10,391 nucleotides of DNA from Actinomycetota bacterium (GTDB taxonomy: Bacteria > Actinomycetota > Humimicrobiia > Humimicrobiales > Humimicrobiaceae). The DNA lies in assembly GCA_016783985.1 (NCBI GenBank), contig JADHVM010000025.1:1-10391 (forward strand), in the 5' to 3' direction. Under the pieces are notes generated by a model. The model was not told the origin of the DNA. It ran no database searches and worked only from the letters and a program-made list of their open reading frames with translations. Made by a program: the position numbers and the translations under genes. Below are positions 1-7,309 of this stretch, piece after piece (position 1 is the first letter of the stretch; each line of letters begins with the position of its first letter).

Positions 1-648
1 AAGGTGGATCATCACAGGATAATAAGAAGAGGTTTCCCCGAAGTAATATACGGCCACAGTAAAACTCCCAGGCAAATTTTAGAGATAGCAGAAAAAATAT
101 TTAAGTATTCAAAGATTTTACTTGTTACAAGAACTAATAGGGATACTTATAGGTTATTAAAAAAAAGCTTTGATAACTTAGAGTATAACTCTCAGGCTAA
201 TATTATATATACCCCTCTAAATATTTCAGATGATAAATTAAAGAAAGGAATAGCTGTAGTATGTGCAGGGACATCAGATATTCCAGTAGCTGAAGAGGCT
301 TCTATAACAGCTTATCTTATGAAAAATAAAGTCAAGAAAATCTACGATGTAGGAATTTCAGGAATACACAGGTTGTTAAATTTTAAAGATGATCTTATAG
401 GCTCAAATGTTATTGTGGTAATTGCAGGTATGGAAGGAGCTTTGCCAGGGGTTGTGAGTTCATTGGTAAGCTGTCCGGTAATTGGAGTTCCTACAAGTGT
501 TGGGTATGGCGCTAGTTTTAACGGGATTGCTCCACTTTTAACTATGTTGAATTCCTGCAGTCCAGGAACAGCTGTGGTAAATATTGACAACGGATTTGGT
601 GCAGGCTACACAGCAGGTATTATTAATAACAGGATTTATAAAAAATAG
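1..648 (+). CDS. larB: Nickel pincer cofactor biosynthesis protein LarB (5' truncated by window edge)
   Basis: LarB carboxylates the pyridinium ring of nicotinic acid adenine dinucleotide and cleaves the phosphoanhydride, the first step toward the nickel-pincer nucleotide cofactor of lactate racemase and related LarA enzymes. The protein is cytosolic. The reading frame is open from base 1 (AAG GTG GAT..., K-V-D-H-H-R). The GTG at 4-6 is therefore most likely the internal valine of the family's conserved VDxxR-GFPEV block and not a start; about 30 N-terminal residues are probably missing. The PurE (AIR carboxylase)-like core is clear: CAGTSDIPVAEEA, then GMEGALPG, then GVPTSVGYGASFNG, then NSCSPG and NIDNGFGAG. 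The cysteine at 556-558 (NSCSPG) matches the conserved LarB cysteine reported to bind substrate covalently. The frame ends at TAG 646-648. No other lar gene is visible, so its partners would be upstream or elsewhere. Identification is secure; the true start is outside the window. Confidence 0.93.
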   Translation, partial: KVDHHRIIRRGFPEVIYGHSKTPRQILEIAEKIFKYSKILLVTRTNRDTYRLLKKSFDNLEYNSQANIIYTPLNISDDKLKKGIAVVCAGTSDIPVAEEASITAYLMKNKVKKIYDVGISGIHRLLNFKDDLIGSNVIVVIAGMEGALPGVVSSLVSCPVIGVPTSVGYGASFNGIAPLLTMLNSCSPGTAVVNIDNGFGAGYTAGIINNRIYKK

Positions 649-897
649 TGTTTTATACTTCTTCTATTTTAGATAAATTATTTCAAGTTACATCAAGTAC
701 TCATAAAAATAATTATACGTATTGAATTTTTTGCTGGAAATATTCTGTAAAATTTATGCAGTATATGTGTAATATTAACTAATATATATTATAATTATTG
801 TAAGCTTGACCTATAAGTTAATTTTACTTTTTAAGTAGAATTTAAATATTTTAGCTAAAATACTGCAATTTAACAAAATTTTATTTTATTTTTAATT
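649..897. other. AT-rich intergenic region between larB and dnaE
   Basis: This 249-base gap has no supportable ORF or RNA gene. I see no GC-rich hairpin with a T-run that would serve as a larB terminator. It must contain the dnaE promoter unless dnaE is read through from larB. Candidate elements are a TATAAT at 790-795 with no good -35, a TTGACC (five of six) at 806-811 with only poor -10 matches 16-18 bases downstream, and a TAAAAT at 856-861. TAATATATATTA at 780-791 is a short AT palindrome. In DNA this AT-rich such matches are common, so none is called as the promoter. Confidence 0.5.
847..862. promoter_or_regulatory. Perfect 16-base palindrome upstream of dnaE, possible operator
   Basis: TATTTTAGCTAAAATA is an exact inverted repeat with no loop, ending 35 bases before the dnaE ATG. 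It includes a -10-like TAAAAT at 856-861, so a dimeric regulator bound here could cover a promoter. Being AT-rich and only eight base pairs per half, it could also be chance. I do not recognise it as the box of a particular regulator. Confidence 0.3.
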
Positions 898-3800
898 ATG
901 ACAAATAAGAATTTTATTCATTTACATGTTCATAGTGAATACTCTATATTAGATGGTTCGCTTAGAATAGGTGAACTGATAAAAAAAGTTATAGAATATA
1001 ACATGCCAGCAGTTGCTTTAACAGATCATGGTGTCATGTATGGAATTATTGAATTTTATAAAATTGCAAAAAAAGCAGGAATTAAGCCAATTATAGGTTG
1101 TGAAGTCTACCAGGCTCCTGGTAGTAGATGGGATAAGCGGTTGGAGAAAGGAAAAAGAGAAGATGCTTCTTTTCATCTGACGTTATTAGCTGAGAATAAT
1201 AAGGGTTATCAGAATCTAATGAGGCTTGTTAGTCTAGGTTTTATTGAAGGTTTCTATTATAAACCGAGGGTAGATAATGAGCTTCTTAGGAGATACAGGG
1301 AAGGAATTATTGCGTTAAGCGGATGTATTAGCGGTAAGATCCCTAAATTAATCCGGGCCGGTGAGGAAAATAATGCAAGAAAAGCATTGGAAGAGTATAT
1401 TGACATTTTTGGGAGATATAACTTTTATTTAGAACTTCAGGATTCTGGGATTCCAGAACAAAAAGATATTAATAAAGCATTACTGGGATTATCTGAAAAA
1501 TACAGTATACCGGTAGTAGCTACTAATGATGTTCATTACATAGATAAGGAAGATAGTAAAGCTCATGATGTATTACTCTGTATTCAAACTGGCTCTACCA
1601 TAAATGAAAGTAATAGACTAAGATTTCCAACCCAGGAATATTATTTTAAAACTTATGACCAAATGAAAGGGATTTTTGCTGATTTTCCATATGCTTTAGA
1701 AAATACAGTTGAAATAGCTAACCGGTGCAATGTGAATTTAAAATTAAATTTAAATCTGATGCCGCCATTTGAAGTCCCGGAATCTTATACCCCTGAAAAA
1801 TATTTAAAAGAATTATGTTTTAAAAGTGTGAGAAATAAATATAAAAAAGTAACAGCAGAGGTTGAAAATAGACTTAAAAGAGAGCTTGGTGTTATAGAAA
1901 AAATGGGATTTGCAGAATATTTTCTTATTGTATGGGATTTTGTTAAGTTTGCTAAGAAAAATAATATAAGAGTTGGGCCTGGCAGAGGTTCTGCTGCAGG
2001 GAGTATTGTATCATATGTCCTAGATATAACTGGTATTGAACCGTTAGAGTATGGATTATTATTTGAGAGGTTTTTAAATGAAGAAAGAAAAAGCATGCCT
2101 GATATTGATATTGATTTCTGTTATGAAAAAAGGGATAAGGTTATAAAATATGTAACACAAAAATATGGAGAGAAAAGAGTAGCACAGCTTATTACATTTG
2201 GGACTATGGCAGCAAGACAGGCTATCAGGGATGCAGGAAGAGTTTTAGAAGTGCCATATGCTGAAGTAGATAAAATAGCAAAGATGATACCTATGGAATT
2301 AAATGTGACAATTAATAATTCTTTAAATTTAGTTCCTGACTTGAAGGAAATGTATAATAGTGATGAAAAAGTAAGAGAAATAATAGACACAGCAAAATCT
2401 CTTGAAGGGATTGTTAGACAGGATTCAATTCATGCTGCAGGAGTAGTGATATCTTCTGAGGATTTATACAATTATACTCCTATCCAGAGAAAGGGAGATA
2501 GCGATATAGTTACCCAATACAAAATGGAGGATATCCAGGAAATTGGGCTGCTGAAAATGGATTTTCTTGGATTAAGGACTTTATCTCTTATTGACAAAAC
2601 ATTATTTTTAATTAATAAAACAAAAAATGAAGATATAGATATTAGTACTATTAATATTAATGATAAGAAAACATTTAAGATGCTTAGTAACGGTGATTGT
2701 CTTGGGGTATTCCAACTTGAAAGTTCAGGAATGAGGGAGCTTGTTTTAGATTTAAAACCTTCGAAATTCGATGATCTTGTTGCACTTCTTGCATTATATA
2801 GGCCGGGACCGTTGCAGAGCGGAATGGTCAGTGACTTTGTTGAAACTAAAACCAAGAATAAAAAAATAAAATATTTACACCCCAGTTTGAAACCAATTCT
2901 GGAAGAAACATATGGGATAATTCTTTATCAGGAACAGGTTATGACTATAGCTTCTGAGCTGGCTGGGTTCAGTATGTCGGAAGCAGATATACTTCGGGGA
3001 GCTATAAGCAAGAAAAAAAGGAGGTTACTTGCAAAACAAAAAGATAAATTTATGGATGGAGCAAAAAATAAAGGAATAATTGATGAAAATACTGCTAAGA
3101 AGATATTTGAACTAGTAAATCATTTTGCTGAATATGGCTTTAACAAATCTCATAGCACAGCTTATGCAATGATATCCTACCAAACAGCGTATCTGAAAAC
3201 TAATTATCCTGTTGAGTTTATGGCAGCGCTTTTAAGTATAAGAATGGGCAGCCAGGAAAAAGTAGCACAATATGTTAATGAAACTAGAAGACTGGGCATA
3301 GAAGTACTTCCCCCAGATATAAATGAAAGCTTTAAAGATTTTACTGTAATTGGAAATTCTATAAGATTTGGTCTTTCTGCAATTAAGAATATAGGATCAA
3401 ATGTTATTGAAGTAATAGAGAAAGATAGGAAGATTAATGGTAAATTTCTTAGCTTTGTAAATTTTTGCAAGAGAGTTAAAAGCAATGTTTTAAATAAAAA
3501 AACTATTGAAAGCCTGGTAAAAAGTGGAACCTTTGACTCTTTAGGACGGAGTAGAAAGTTTTTACTAGAGAATTTTGAAAAAATTATAGAAGAGACTTTA
3601 AAGATTAGGAGAGATAAAGAGAAGGGACAATTTTCTTTGTTTGACAATGGTAACGGTAGTGAAGATTTTTTAATAATCAACGGAGCTGCTAATAGTGAAA
3701 ATGAAAATGATGAGTTTCCTCAGAAGGAGTTATTAAATTTTGAAAAAGAAATGCTGGGTCTTTATGTTTCAGGACATCCTATGACTGAATTTAAAGAAAT

Positions 3801-4428
3801 ATTTTCAGGGCTAACTCCAATTGAAAGACTTTCAGTAGAAAAAGACAAATCAATACAAAATATTGGAGGAGTAATATCCAAGATAAAGTCTATATTTACC
3901 AAGAATGGACAATTAATGTATTTCTTAGATTTAGAAGATTTAAGTGATAGTATTGAGGTGATAGTATTCCCGACAGTATTAGAAAAATGTAAAGAAAGTT
4001 TAATAGAGGATAAAATAATTAAGATTAAAGGTAAATTAGATAAGAAAGAGGACAAGACAAAATTGATAGCTATTGAAATTGAAGATGTTAAAGAATTTAG
4101 TGGAAACATAGAAAAGATTGGGGAAGATAATAAGAATATTCAATATTATAAGAGAAGTGAAAAAGATTCAGTAAAAAGCTTTAAAAATAAAGATAAGATT
4201 ATTTTTACTATAAAGAGGGTTGATTTGGATAGGAAATTAGTAAATAGATTATATGAATTAATTAAGAAGAATCGTGGGGATTCTCAGGTGGAGTTACAAA
4301 TAATTGATGAAAATAGTAAAGAACTGAAGAAAAAATATTCTTTACCTTCTAATTATATGGTAGATTTAAATTCTGATTTTTTTAAAAAATTACAGGTGTC
4401 TTTTCATGATAAAGTTATGTGGGAATAA
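898..4428 (+). CDS. dnaE: DNA polymerase III subunit alpha (DnaE type)
   Basis: Catalytic subunit of the replicative polymerase, 1176 residues (E. coli 1160). The N-terminal PHP domain (about 1-280) opens with HLHVHSEYS. It carries all nine expected metal ligands: H10, H12, D19, H44, E69, H93, C143, D211 and H213. The palm shows GPGRGSAAGS, then PDIDIDF with D402 and D404, and the third catalytic aspartate D555 in LLKMDFLGL; these match E. coli D401, D403 and D555. A clamp-binding motif QFSLF lies at 911-915 (E. coli QADMF, 920-924). It is preceded by a helix-hairpin-helix-like stretch (about 860-880) and followed by an OB fold (about 985-1065). The C-terminal ~100 residues are lysine-rich and poorly conserved. 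The domain order is that of DnaE, not PolC, and there is no inserted DEDD exonuclease. The ATG at 898 gives the family's usual N-terminus, but no Shine-Dalgarno sequence precedes it. Confidence 0.98.
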   Translation: MTNKNFIHLHVHSEYSILDGSLRIGELIKKVIEYNMPAVALTDHGVMYGIIEFYKIAKKAGIKPIIGCEVYQAPGSRWDKRLEKGKREDASFHLTLLAENNKGYQNLMRLVSLGFIEGFYYKPRVDNELLRRYREGIIALSGCISGKIPKLIRAGEENNARKALEEYIDIFGRYNFYLELQDSGIPEQKDINKALLGLSEKYSIPVVATNDVHYIDKEDSKAHDVLLCIQTGSTINESNRLRFPTQEYYFKTYDQMKGIFADFPYALENTVEIANRCNVNLKLNLNLMPPFEVPESYTPEKYLKELCFKSVRNKYKKVTAEVENRLKRELGVIEKMGFAEYFLIVWDFVKFAKKNNIRVGPGRGSAAGSIVSYVLDITGIEPLEYGLLFERFLNEERKSMPDIDIDFCYEKRDKVIKYVTQKYGEKRVAQLITFGTMAARQAIRDAGRVLEVPYAEVDKIAKMIPMELNVTINNSLNLVPDLKEMYNSDEKVREIIDTAKSLEGIVRQDSIHAAGVVISSEDLYNYTPIQRKGDSDIVTQYKMEDIQEIGLLKMDFLGLRTLSLIDKTLFLINKTKNEDIDISTININDKKTFKMLSNGDCLGVFQLESSGMRELVLDLKPSKFDDLVALLALYRPGPLQSGMVSDFVETKTKNKKIKYLHPSLKPILEETYGIILYQEQVMTIASELAGFSMSEADILRGAISKKKRRLLAKQKDKFMDGAKNKGIIDENTAKKIFELVNHFAEYGFNKSHSTAYAMISYQTAYLKTNYPVEFMAALLSIRMGSQEKVAQYVNETRRLGIEVLPPDINESFKDFTVIGNSIRFGLSAIKNIGSNVIEVIEKDRKINGKFLSFVNFCKRVKSNVLNKKTIESLVKSGTFDSLGRSRKFLLENFEKIIEETLKIRRDKEKGQFSLFDNGNGSEDFLIINGAANSENENDEFPQKELLNFEKEMLGLYVSGHPMTEFKEIFSGLTPIERLSVEKDKSIQNIGGVISKIKSIFTKNGQLMYFLDLEDLSDSIEVIVFPTVLEKCKESLIEDKIIKIKGKLDKKEDKTKLIAIEIEDVKEFSGNIEKIGEDNKNIQYYKRSEKDSVKSFKNKDKIIFTIKRVDLDRKLVNRLYELIKKNRGDSQVELQIIDENSKELKKKYSLPSNYMVDLNSDFFKKLQVSFHDKVMWE

Positions 4429-4450
4429 TATAAAAATAGTACCATAACAG

Positions 4451-4457
4451 AAAGGGG
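4451..4457 (+). promoter_or_regulatory. Ribosome binding site deciding a TTG start
   Basis: AAAGGGG sits five bases before TTG 4463-4465. It selects that TTG as the start of the opine-dehydrogenase-like gene. The next ATG (4487) would begin inside the first strand of the Rossmann fold and is not credible. ATAAC (4444-4448) and GTTAT (4457-4461) could pair into a weak 5-bp hairpin with the site in its loop. Confidence 0.75.
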
Positions 4458-4462
4458 TTATT

Positions 4463-5557
4463 TTGAAAGATGTAAAATTTGCAGTTATGGGTGCTGGGAA
4501 TGGCGGGAAAGCTATAGCAGCACAATTAGCTATAAATGGGTTTGAAGTTAATTTATATAATAGAACTTATTCTAGAATTAAACCTATTGCTAAGATGAAA
4601 GGGATAGAGCTTGAAGGTGAGGTAAAAGGTTTTGGAAAATTAAATATAATATCCGATAGTGTTAAAGAGGTAATAAAAAATGTAGATGTAATAATGGTTG
4701 TAGTTCCTGCTAATGCCCATAGATTTATTGCTGAAAGATGCGCTCCTTATTTGAAGGATGGGCAGATCGTAGTTTTAAATCCTGGAAGAACTTGTGGAGC
4801 TTTAGAGTTCTTAAACGTGTTAAAAGAAAAAGGGAATAATAGAGATGTAATAATTGCTGAAACTCAAACATTTATATATGCTAGCAGGGGCATGGGTCCA
4901 GCTGAAGCAAAGATATTTAGAATAAAAAAAGCCATACCAGTTGCGGCAATACCAGCAAGAAGGACTGAAAAAGTGGTTAAAGCATTAAACAAAGCTTTAC
5001 CAGAGTATATCACTGCTGGAAGTGTTATTGAAACGAGTTTTAATAATATGGGTGCTGTTTTTCATCCATCTATTACTATATTGAATGCAAGCAGAATAGA
5101 ATCTACACTGGGGAATTTCCAATTTTACATTGAAGGCGTTACTCAATCGGTAGCAAGAATTCTGGAAGCTGTGGACAAAGAAAGGGTGAAGGTTGCACAT
5201 AAATTGAAATGCAAAAATGTTTACTCTGCAATTGACTGGCTATCAATGGCATATGGTGTAGTAGAGGATAATATATTTGATGCGATGCATAGTAACCCGG
5301 GTTATGTAGGTATAATGGCTCCCAGAACAACAAATCATCGGTATATAACAGAAGATATTCCTATGAGTCTTGTACCTATTTCTGAATTTGCCAGGTTCCT
5401 TAAAGTAGATACACCTGCTATTGATTCATTAATAAACATTGCTAATGTAATATTTAAAAAGGACTTCAGGAAGACAGGCAGGAATCTACACAGATTAGGT
5501 CTGGATAATTTAAATTTAAAACAGATTAGAAATATTTTAATTGAAGGGAAAGCTTAG
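4463..5557 (+). CDS. NAD/NADP octopine/nopaline dehydrogenase family protein
   Basis: A 364-residue cytosolic oxidoreductase of the opine dehydrogenase family. Members typically join an amino acid to a keto acid by reductive amination, or run the reverse reaction. The N-terminal Rossmann domain starts at once with GAGNGG (G10-x-G12-x-x-G15). N33-R34 after the second strand is a feature often linked to NADP(H), though this is only a hint. The C-terminal Octopine_DH domain (about 180-350) has the signature region FHPSITILNASRIE with H201, then FYIEG, then HRYITEDIP with D298. H201 and D298 fit the catalytic His-Asp pair of characterised opine dehydrogenases (about 202 and 297 in the Arthrobacter enzyme, from memory). 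The end GRNLHRLGL is also family-typical. The gene follows dnaE by 34 bases and precedes the B12-domain gene by 23, suggesting cotranscription. Translation starts at TTG. The family call is firm; the substrate is unknown, and metallophore-type or aminomutase-linked roles are both possible. Confidence 0.9.
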   Translation: MKDVKFAVMGAGNGGKAIAAQLAINGFEVNLYNRTYSRIKPIAKMKGIELEGEVKGFGKLNIISDSVKEVIKNVDVIMVVVPANAHRFIAERCAPYLKDGQIVVLNPGRTCGALEFLNVLKEKGNNRDVIIAETQTFIYASRGMGPAEAKIFRIKKAIPVAAIPARRTEKVVKALNKALPEYITAGSVIETSFNNMGAVFHPSITILNASRIESTLGNFQFYIEGVTQSVARILEAVDKERVKVAHKLKCKNVYSAIDWLSMAYGVVEDNIFDAMHSNPGYVGIMAPRTTNHRYITEDIPMSLVPISEFARFLKVDTPAIDSLINIANVIFKKDFRKTGRNLHRLGLDNLNLKQIRNILIEGKA

Positions 5558-5580
5558 AGTATAACTTAAAGGATAAAACT

Positions 5581-7203
5581 ATGAAGAAAATCTTAGGTGC
5601 ATGTATAGGCAGCTGTGTTCATATTGCTGGTATATTAAACTTTTTATCTATTGCGGAAAGACTTGGTTACAGAACTAAATTTTTAGGTTCAGCACTGGAT
5701 ATTGATATCTTGGAAAAAGAAGTAAAAAGATTCAAACCTGATATCATAGGTATTAGTTACAGGCTTTCTCCTGAAAGCGCTCTTCCTGTGTTCAAAGAAT
5801 TAAAAGATAAATTAATGGTAAAAGAGAATAAGAAAGTGGTGTTTTTGCTTGGTACTACAAAACCTGTTGCAGAAATTGTAAAAAAGTTAAATGTCTTTGA
5901 TATAATATTTACAGGTAGTGAAAGCAAGGAAGATGTTGAAAATTATCTGAAACAGAAGAAAGTAGATAGATCTAGTGCAATCCCTCCGCAGAGTCTTATA
6001 GAAAGGATTAATTACAGGAAACCATTTCCGATTCTGAGACATCATTTTGGCAGACCAACCCGGGAAGAAACATTAAAAGGAATAAAAGAAATTTCTCTAA
6101 GTGAAATGATTGATGTAATTTCTATAGGGCCTGATCAGAATACACAGGAATTTTTTTTCCATCCTGAAAAAATGAATCCCAAGCAAGATGGAGCAGGTGG
6201 AGTTCCTTTAAGGAGCGAACAGGATTTTAAAAATCTTTACAAGGCATCAAGAGTTGGGAATTATCCATTACTTAGATGCTATAGTGGAACTAATGATATA
6301 GTTAAGCTTGCTAAAGTACTTATTAATAATATTAACAATGCATGGTGTGCTGTACCTCTCTGCTGGTATAATGAGATTGATAATCGGAGCGGACGCAGGC
6401 TTGAAGAGTCAATAGCAGAAAATCAATCTGTTATGAAGTGGCATGCTGAAAGAAATGTTCCTGTTGAAGTTAATGAATCTCATCACTGGAGCCTTAGGTA
6501 TTCACCTGATTCTATTGCGGTTACGGCAGCTTACCTTGCAGCTTATAATGCAAAAAAAATGGGAGTAAAAGTGTATATTTCCCAGTATATGTTTAATACT
6601 CCTCCAGAAACTTCTTTTACAATGGATCTTGCTAAAATGCTTGCAAAACAACAGTTAATAGAATCATTGCATGATGATAATTTTGTAAGCCTTAAGCAAA
6701 CAAGAACAGGATTGTACAGTTTACCTGCTGATTTTGATGAGGGGAAGGGTCAATTAGCTTCCTCAACAATACTTCAGATGCAGCTTAATCCAGATATAGT
6801 TCATGTTGTAGCATATTGTGAGTCAGACCATGCAGCCAAACCAGGTGATATTATAGAATGCTCAAAAATTGTCAGTAAGGCAATAGAGAATTATCTATAT
6901 GGATGCCCTGATATGAAATTAGATAAGAAAGTAAGTAAAAGAAAAGATCAATTGATATCGGATACTAAATTAATTTTAGAAAAAATAAAGCAATTGGATA
7001 TAAATAATGAATATGCTGATCCATTAATAGCACCTGAAATTATTTCAAAGGCAATAAAAATAGGAATACTTGATGCTCCACACCTGCAGGGAGTAAAAGC
7101 AGCATGTGGTAAAATTAGGACGTTGTTTGTTGATGGTGCATGTGTTAGTGTTGATAAAGATGGTAAGCTCATTAGCGAAGAAGAAAGACTTAGTAAGCTG
7201 TGA
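5581..7203 (+). CDS. Cobalamin-binding-domain protein, mutase-like (function unknown)
   Basis: A 540-residue protein, probably cytosolic. Residues 1-125 resemble a B12-binding Rossmann domain: ILGACIGSCVHIAG near the N-terminus, then LGYRTKFLG, then DIIGISYRLSP. The usual DxHxxG cobalt-ligand motif appears as C12-V-H14-I-A-G17, so the ligand histidine and glycine are kept but the aspartate is cysteine. Residues about 135-540 look like one enzyme domain with strongly patterned motifs: DGAGGVPLR (203-211), GNYPLLRCYSGT (226-237), VNESHHW (297-303), ISQYMFNTPPETSF (333-346) and CESDHAAKP (413-421). The tail GILDAPHLQG...DGACVSVDKDGK is laid out like the end of glutamate mutase subunit E. I infer a distant relative of B12-dependent acid mutases with a TIM-barrel domain, but this is pattern recall and not a search. 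AAAGGA lies seven bases before the ATG. Cofactor binding and reaction are unproven. Confidence 0.7.
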   Translation: MKKILGACIGSCVHIAGILNFLSIAERLGYRTKFLGSALDIDILEKEVKRFKPDIIGISYRLSPESALPVFKELKDKLMVKENKKVVFLLGTTKPVAEIVKKLNVFDIIFTGSESKEDVENYLKQKKVDRSSAIPPQSLIERINYRKPFPILRHHFGRPTREETLKGIKEISLSEMIDVISIGPDQNTQEFFFHPEKMNPKQDGAGGVPLRSEQDFKNLYKASRVGNYPLLRCYSGTNDIVKLAKVLINNINNAWCAVPLCWYNEIDNRSGRRLEESIAENQSVMKWHAERNVPVEVNESHHWSLRYSPDSIAVTAAYLAAYNAKKMGVKVYISQYMFNTPPETSFTMDLAKMLAKQQLIESLHDDNFVSLKQTRTGLYSLPADFDEGKGQLASSTILQMQLNPDIVHVVAYCESDHAAKPGDIIECSKIVSKAIENYLYGCPDMKLDKKVSKRKDQLISDTKLILEKIKQLDINNEYADPLIAPEIISKAIKIGILDAPHLQGVKAACGKIRTLFVDGACVSVDKDGKLISEEERLSKL

Positions 7204-7271
7204 TTAGATTAATAATTTATAATGTTTATAATACTCATAAAGTGAGATTTTAAATTAAATTTATTTATGAC

Positions 7272-7280
7272 TGGTATAAT
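7272..7280 (+). promoter_or_regulatory. Extended -10 promoter of the his operon
   Basis: TGGTATAAT is a perfect extended -10 element (TGN followed by TATAAT). It lies in the only gap of more than 100 bases upstream of hisZ. A start about seven bases downstream (near 7287) would give a leader of roughly 23 bases containing the hisZ ribosome site. No good -35 is found at 16-18 bases upstream, which extended -10 promoters can do without. The leader is too short for a T-box or attenuator, so no histidine-responsive RNA is expected from this promoter. Confidence 0.6.
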
Positions 7281-7309
7281 GCTTTTTATATTAGAATATA
7301 GAGGAAATT

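Noticed and set aside
4..6. GTG at 4-6 as the true start of larB
   Set aside because: The frame is open upstream to base 1, no ribosome site can be seen, and KVDHHR fits the internal conserved block of LarB, so the gene is cut by the window edge.
806..834. TTGACC with a TTTTAA 17 bases downstream as the dnaE promoter
   Set aside because: The -35 matches five of six, but the -10 matches only three of six, and equally good pairs occur by chance in this AT-rich gap.
3204..3680. Long open frames on the minus strand within dnaE, including one of 158 codons
   Set aside because: They are antisense shadows of a strongly conserved gene, with low-complexity Ser/Leu/Phe-rich translations and no recognisable motifs.
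4444..4461. ATAAC/GTTAT hairpin presenting the ribosome site of the opine dehydrogenase-like gene
   Set aside because: A five-base-pair AT-rich stem with an eight-base loop is unlikely to be stable, so it is mentioned only with the ribosome site.
7236..7260. Possible terminator after the B12-domain gene: CTCA-TAAAG-TGAG followed by T-rich sequence
   Set aside because: The stem is only four base pairs and the T-run is short and interrupted, too weak to call.
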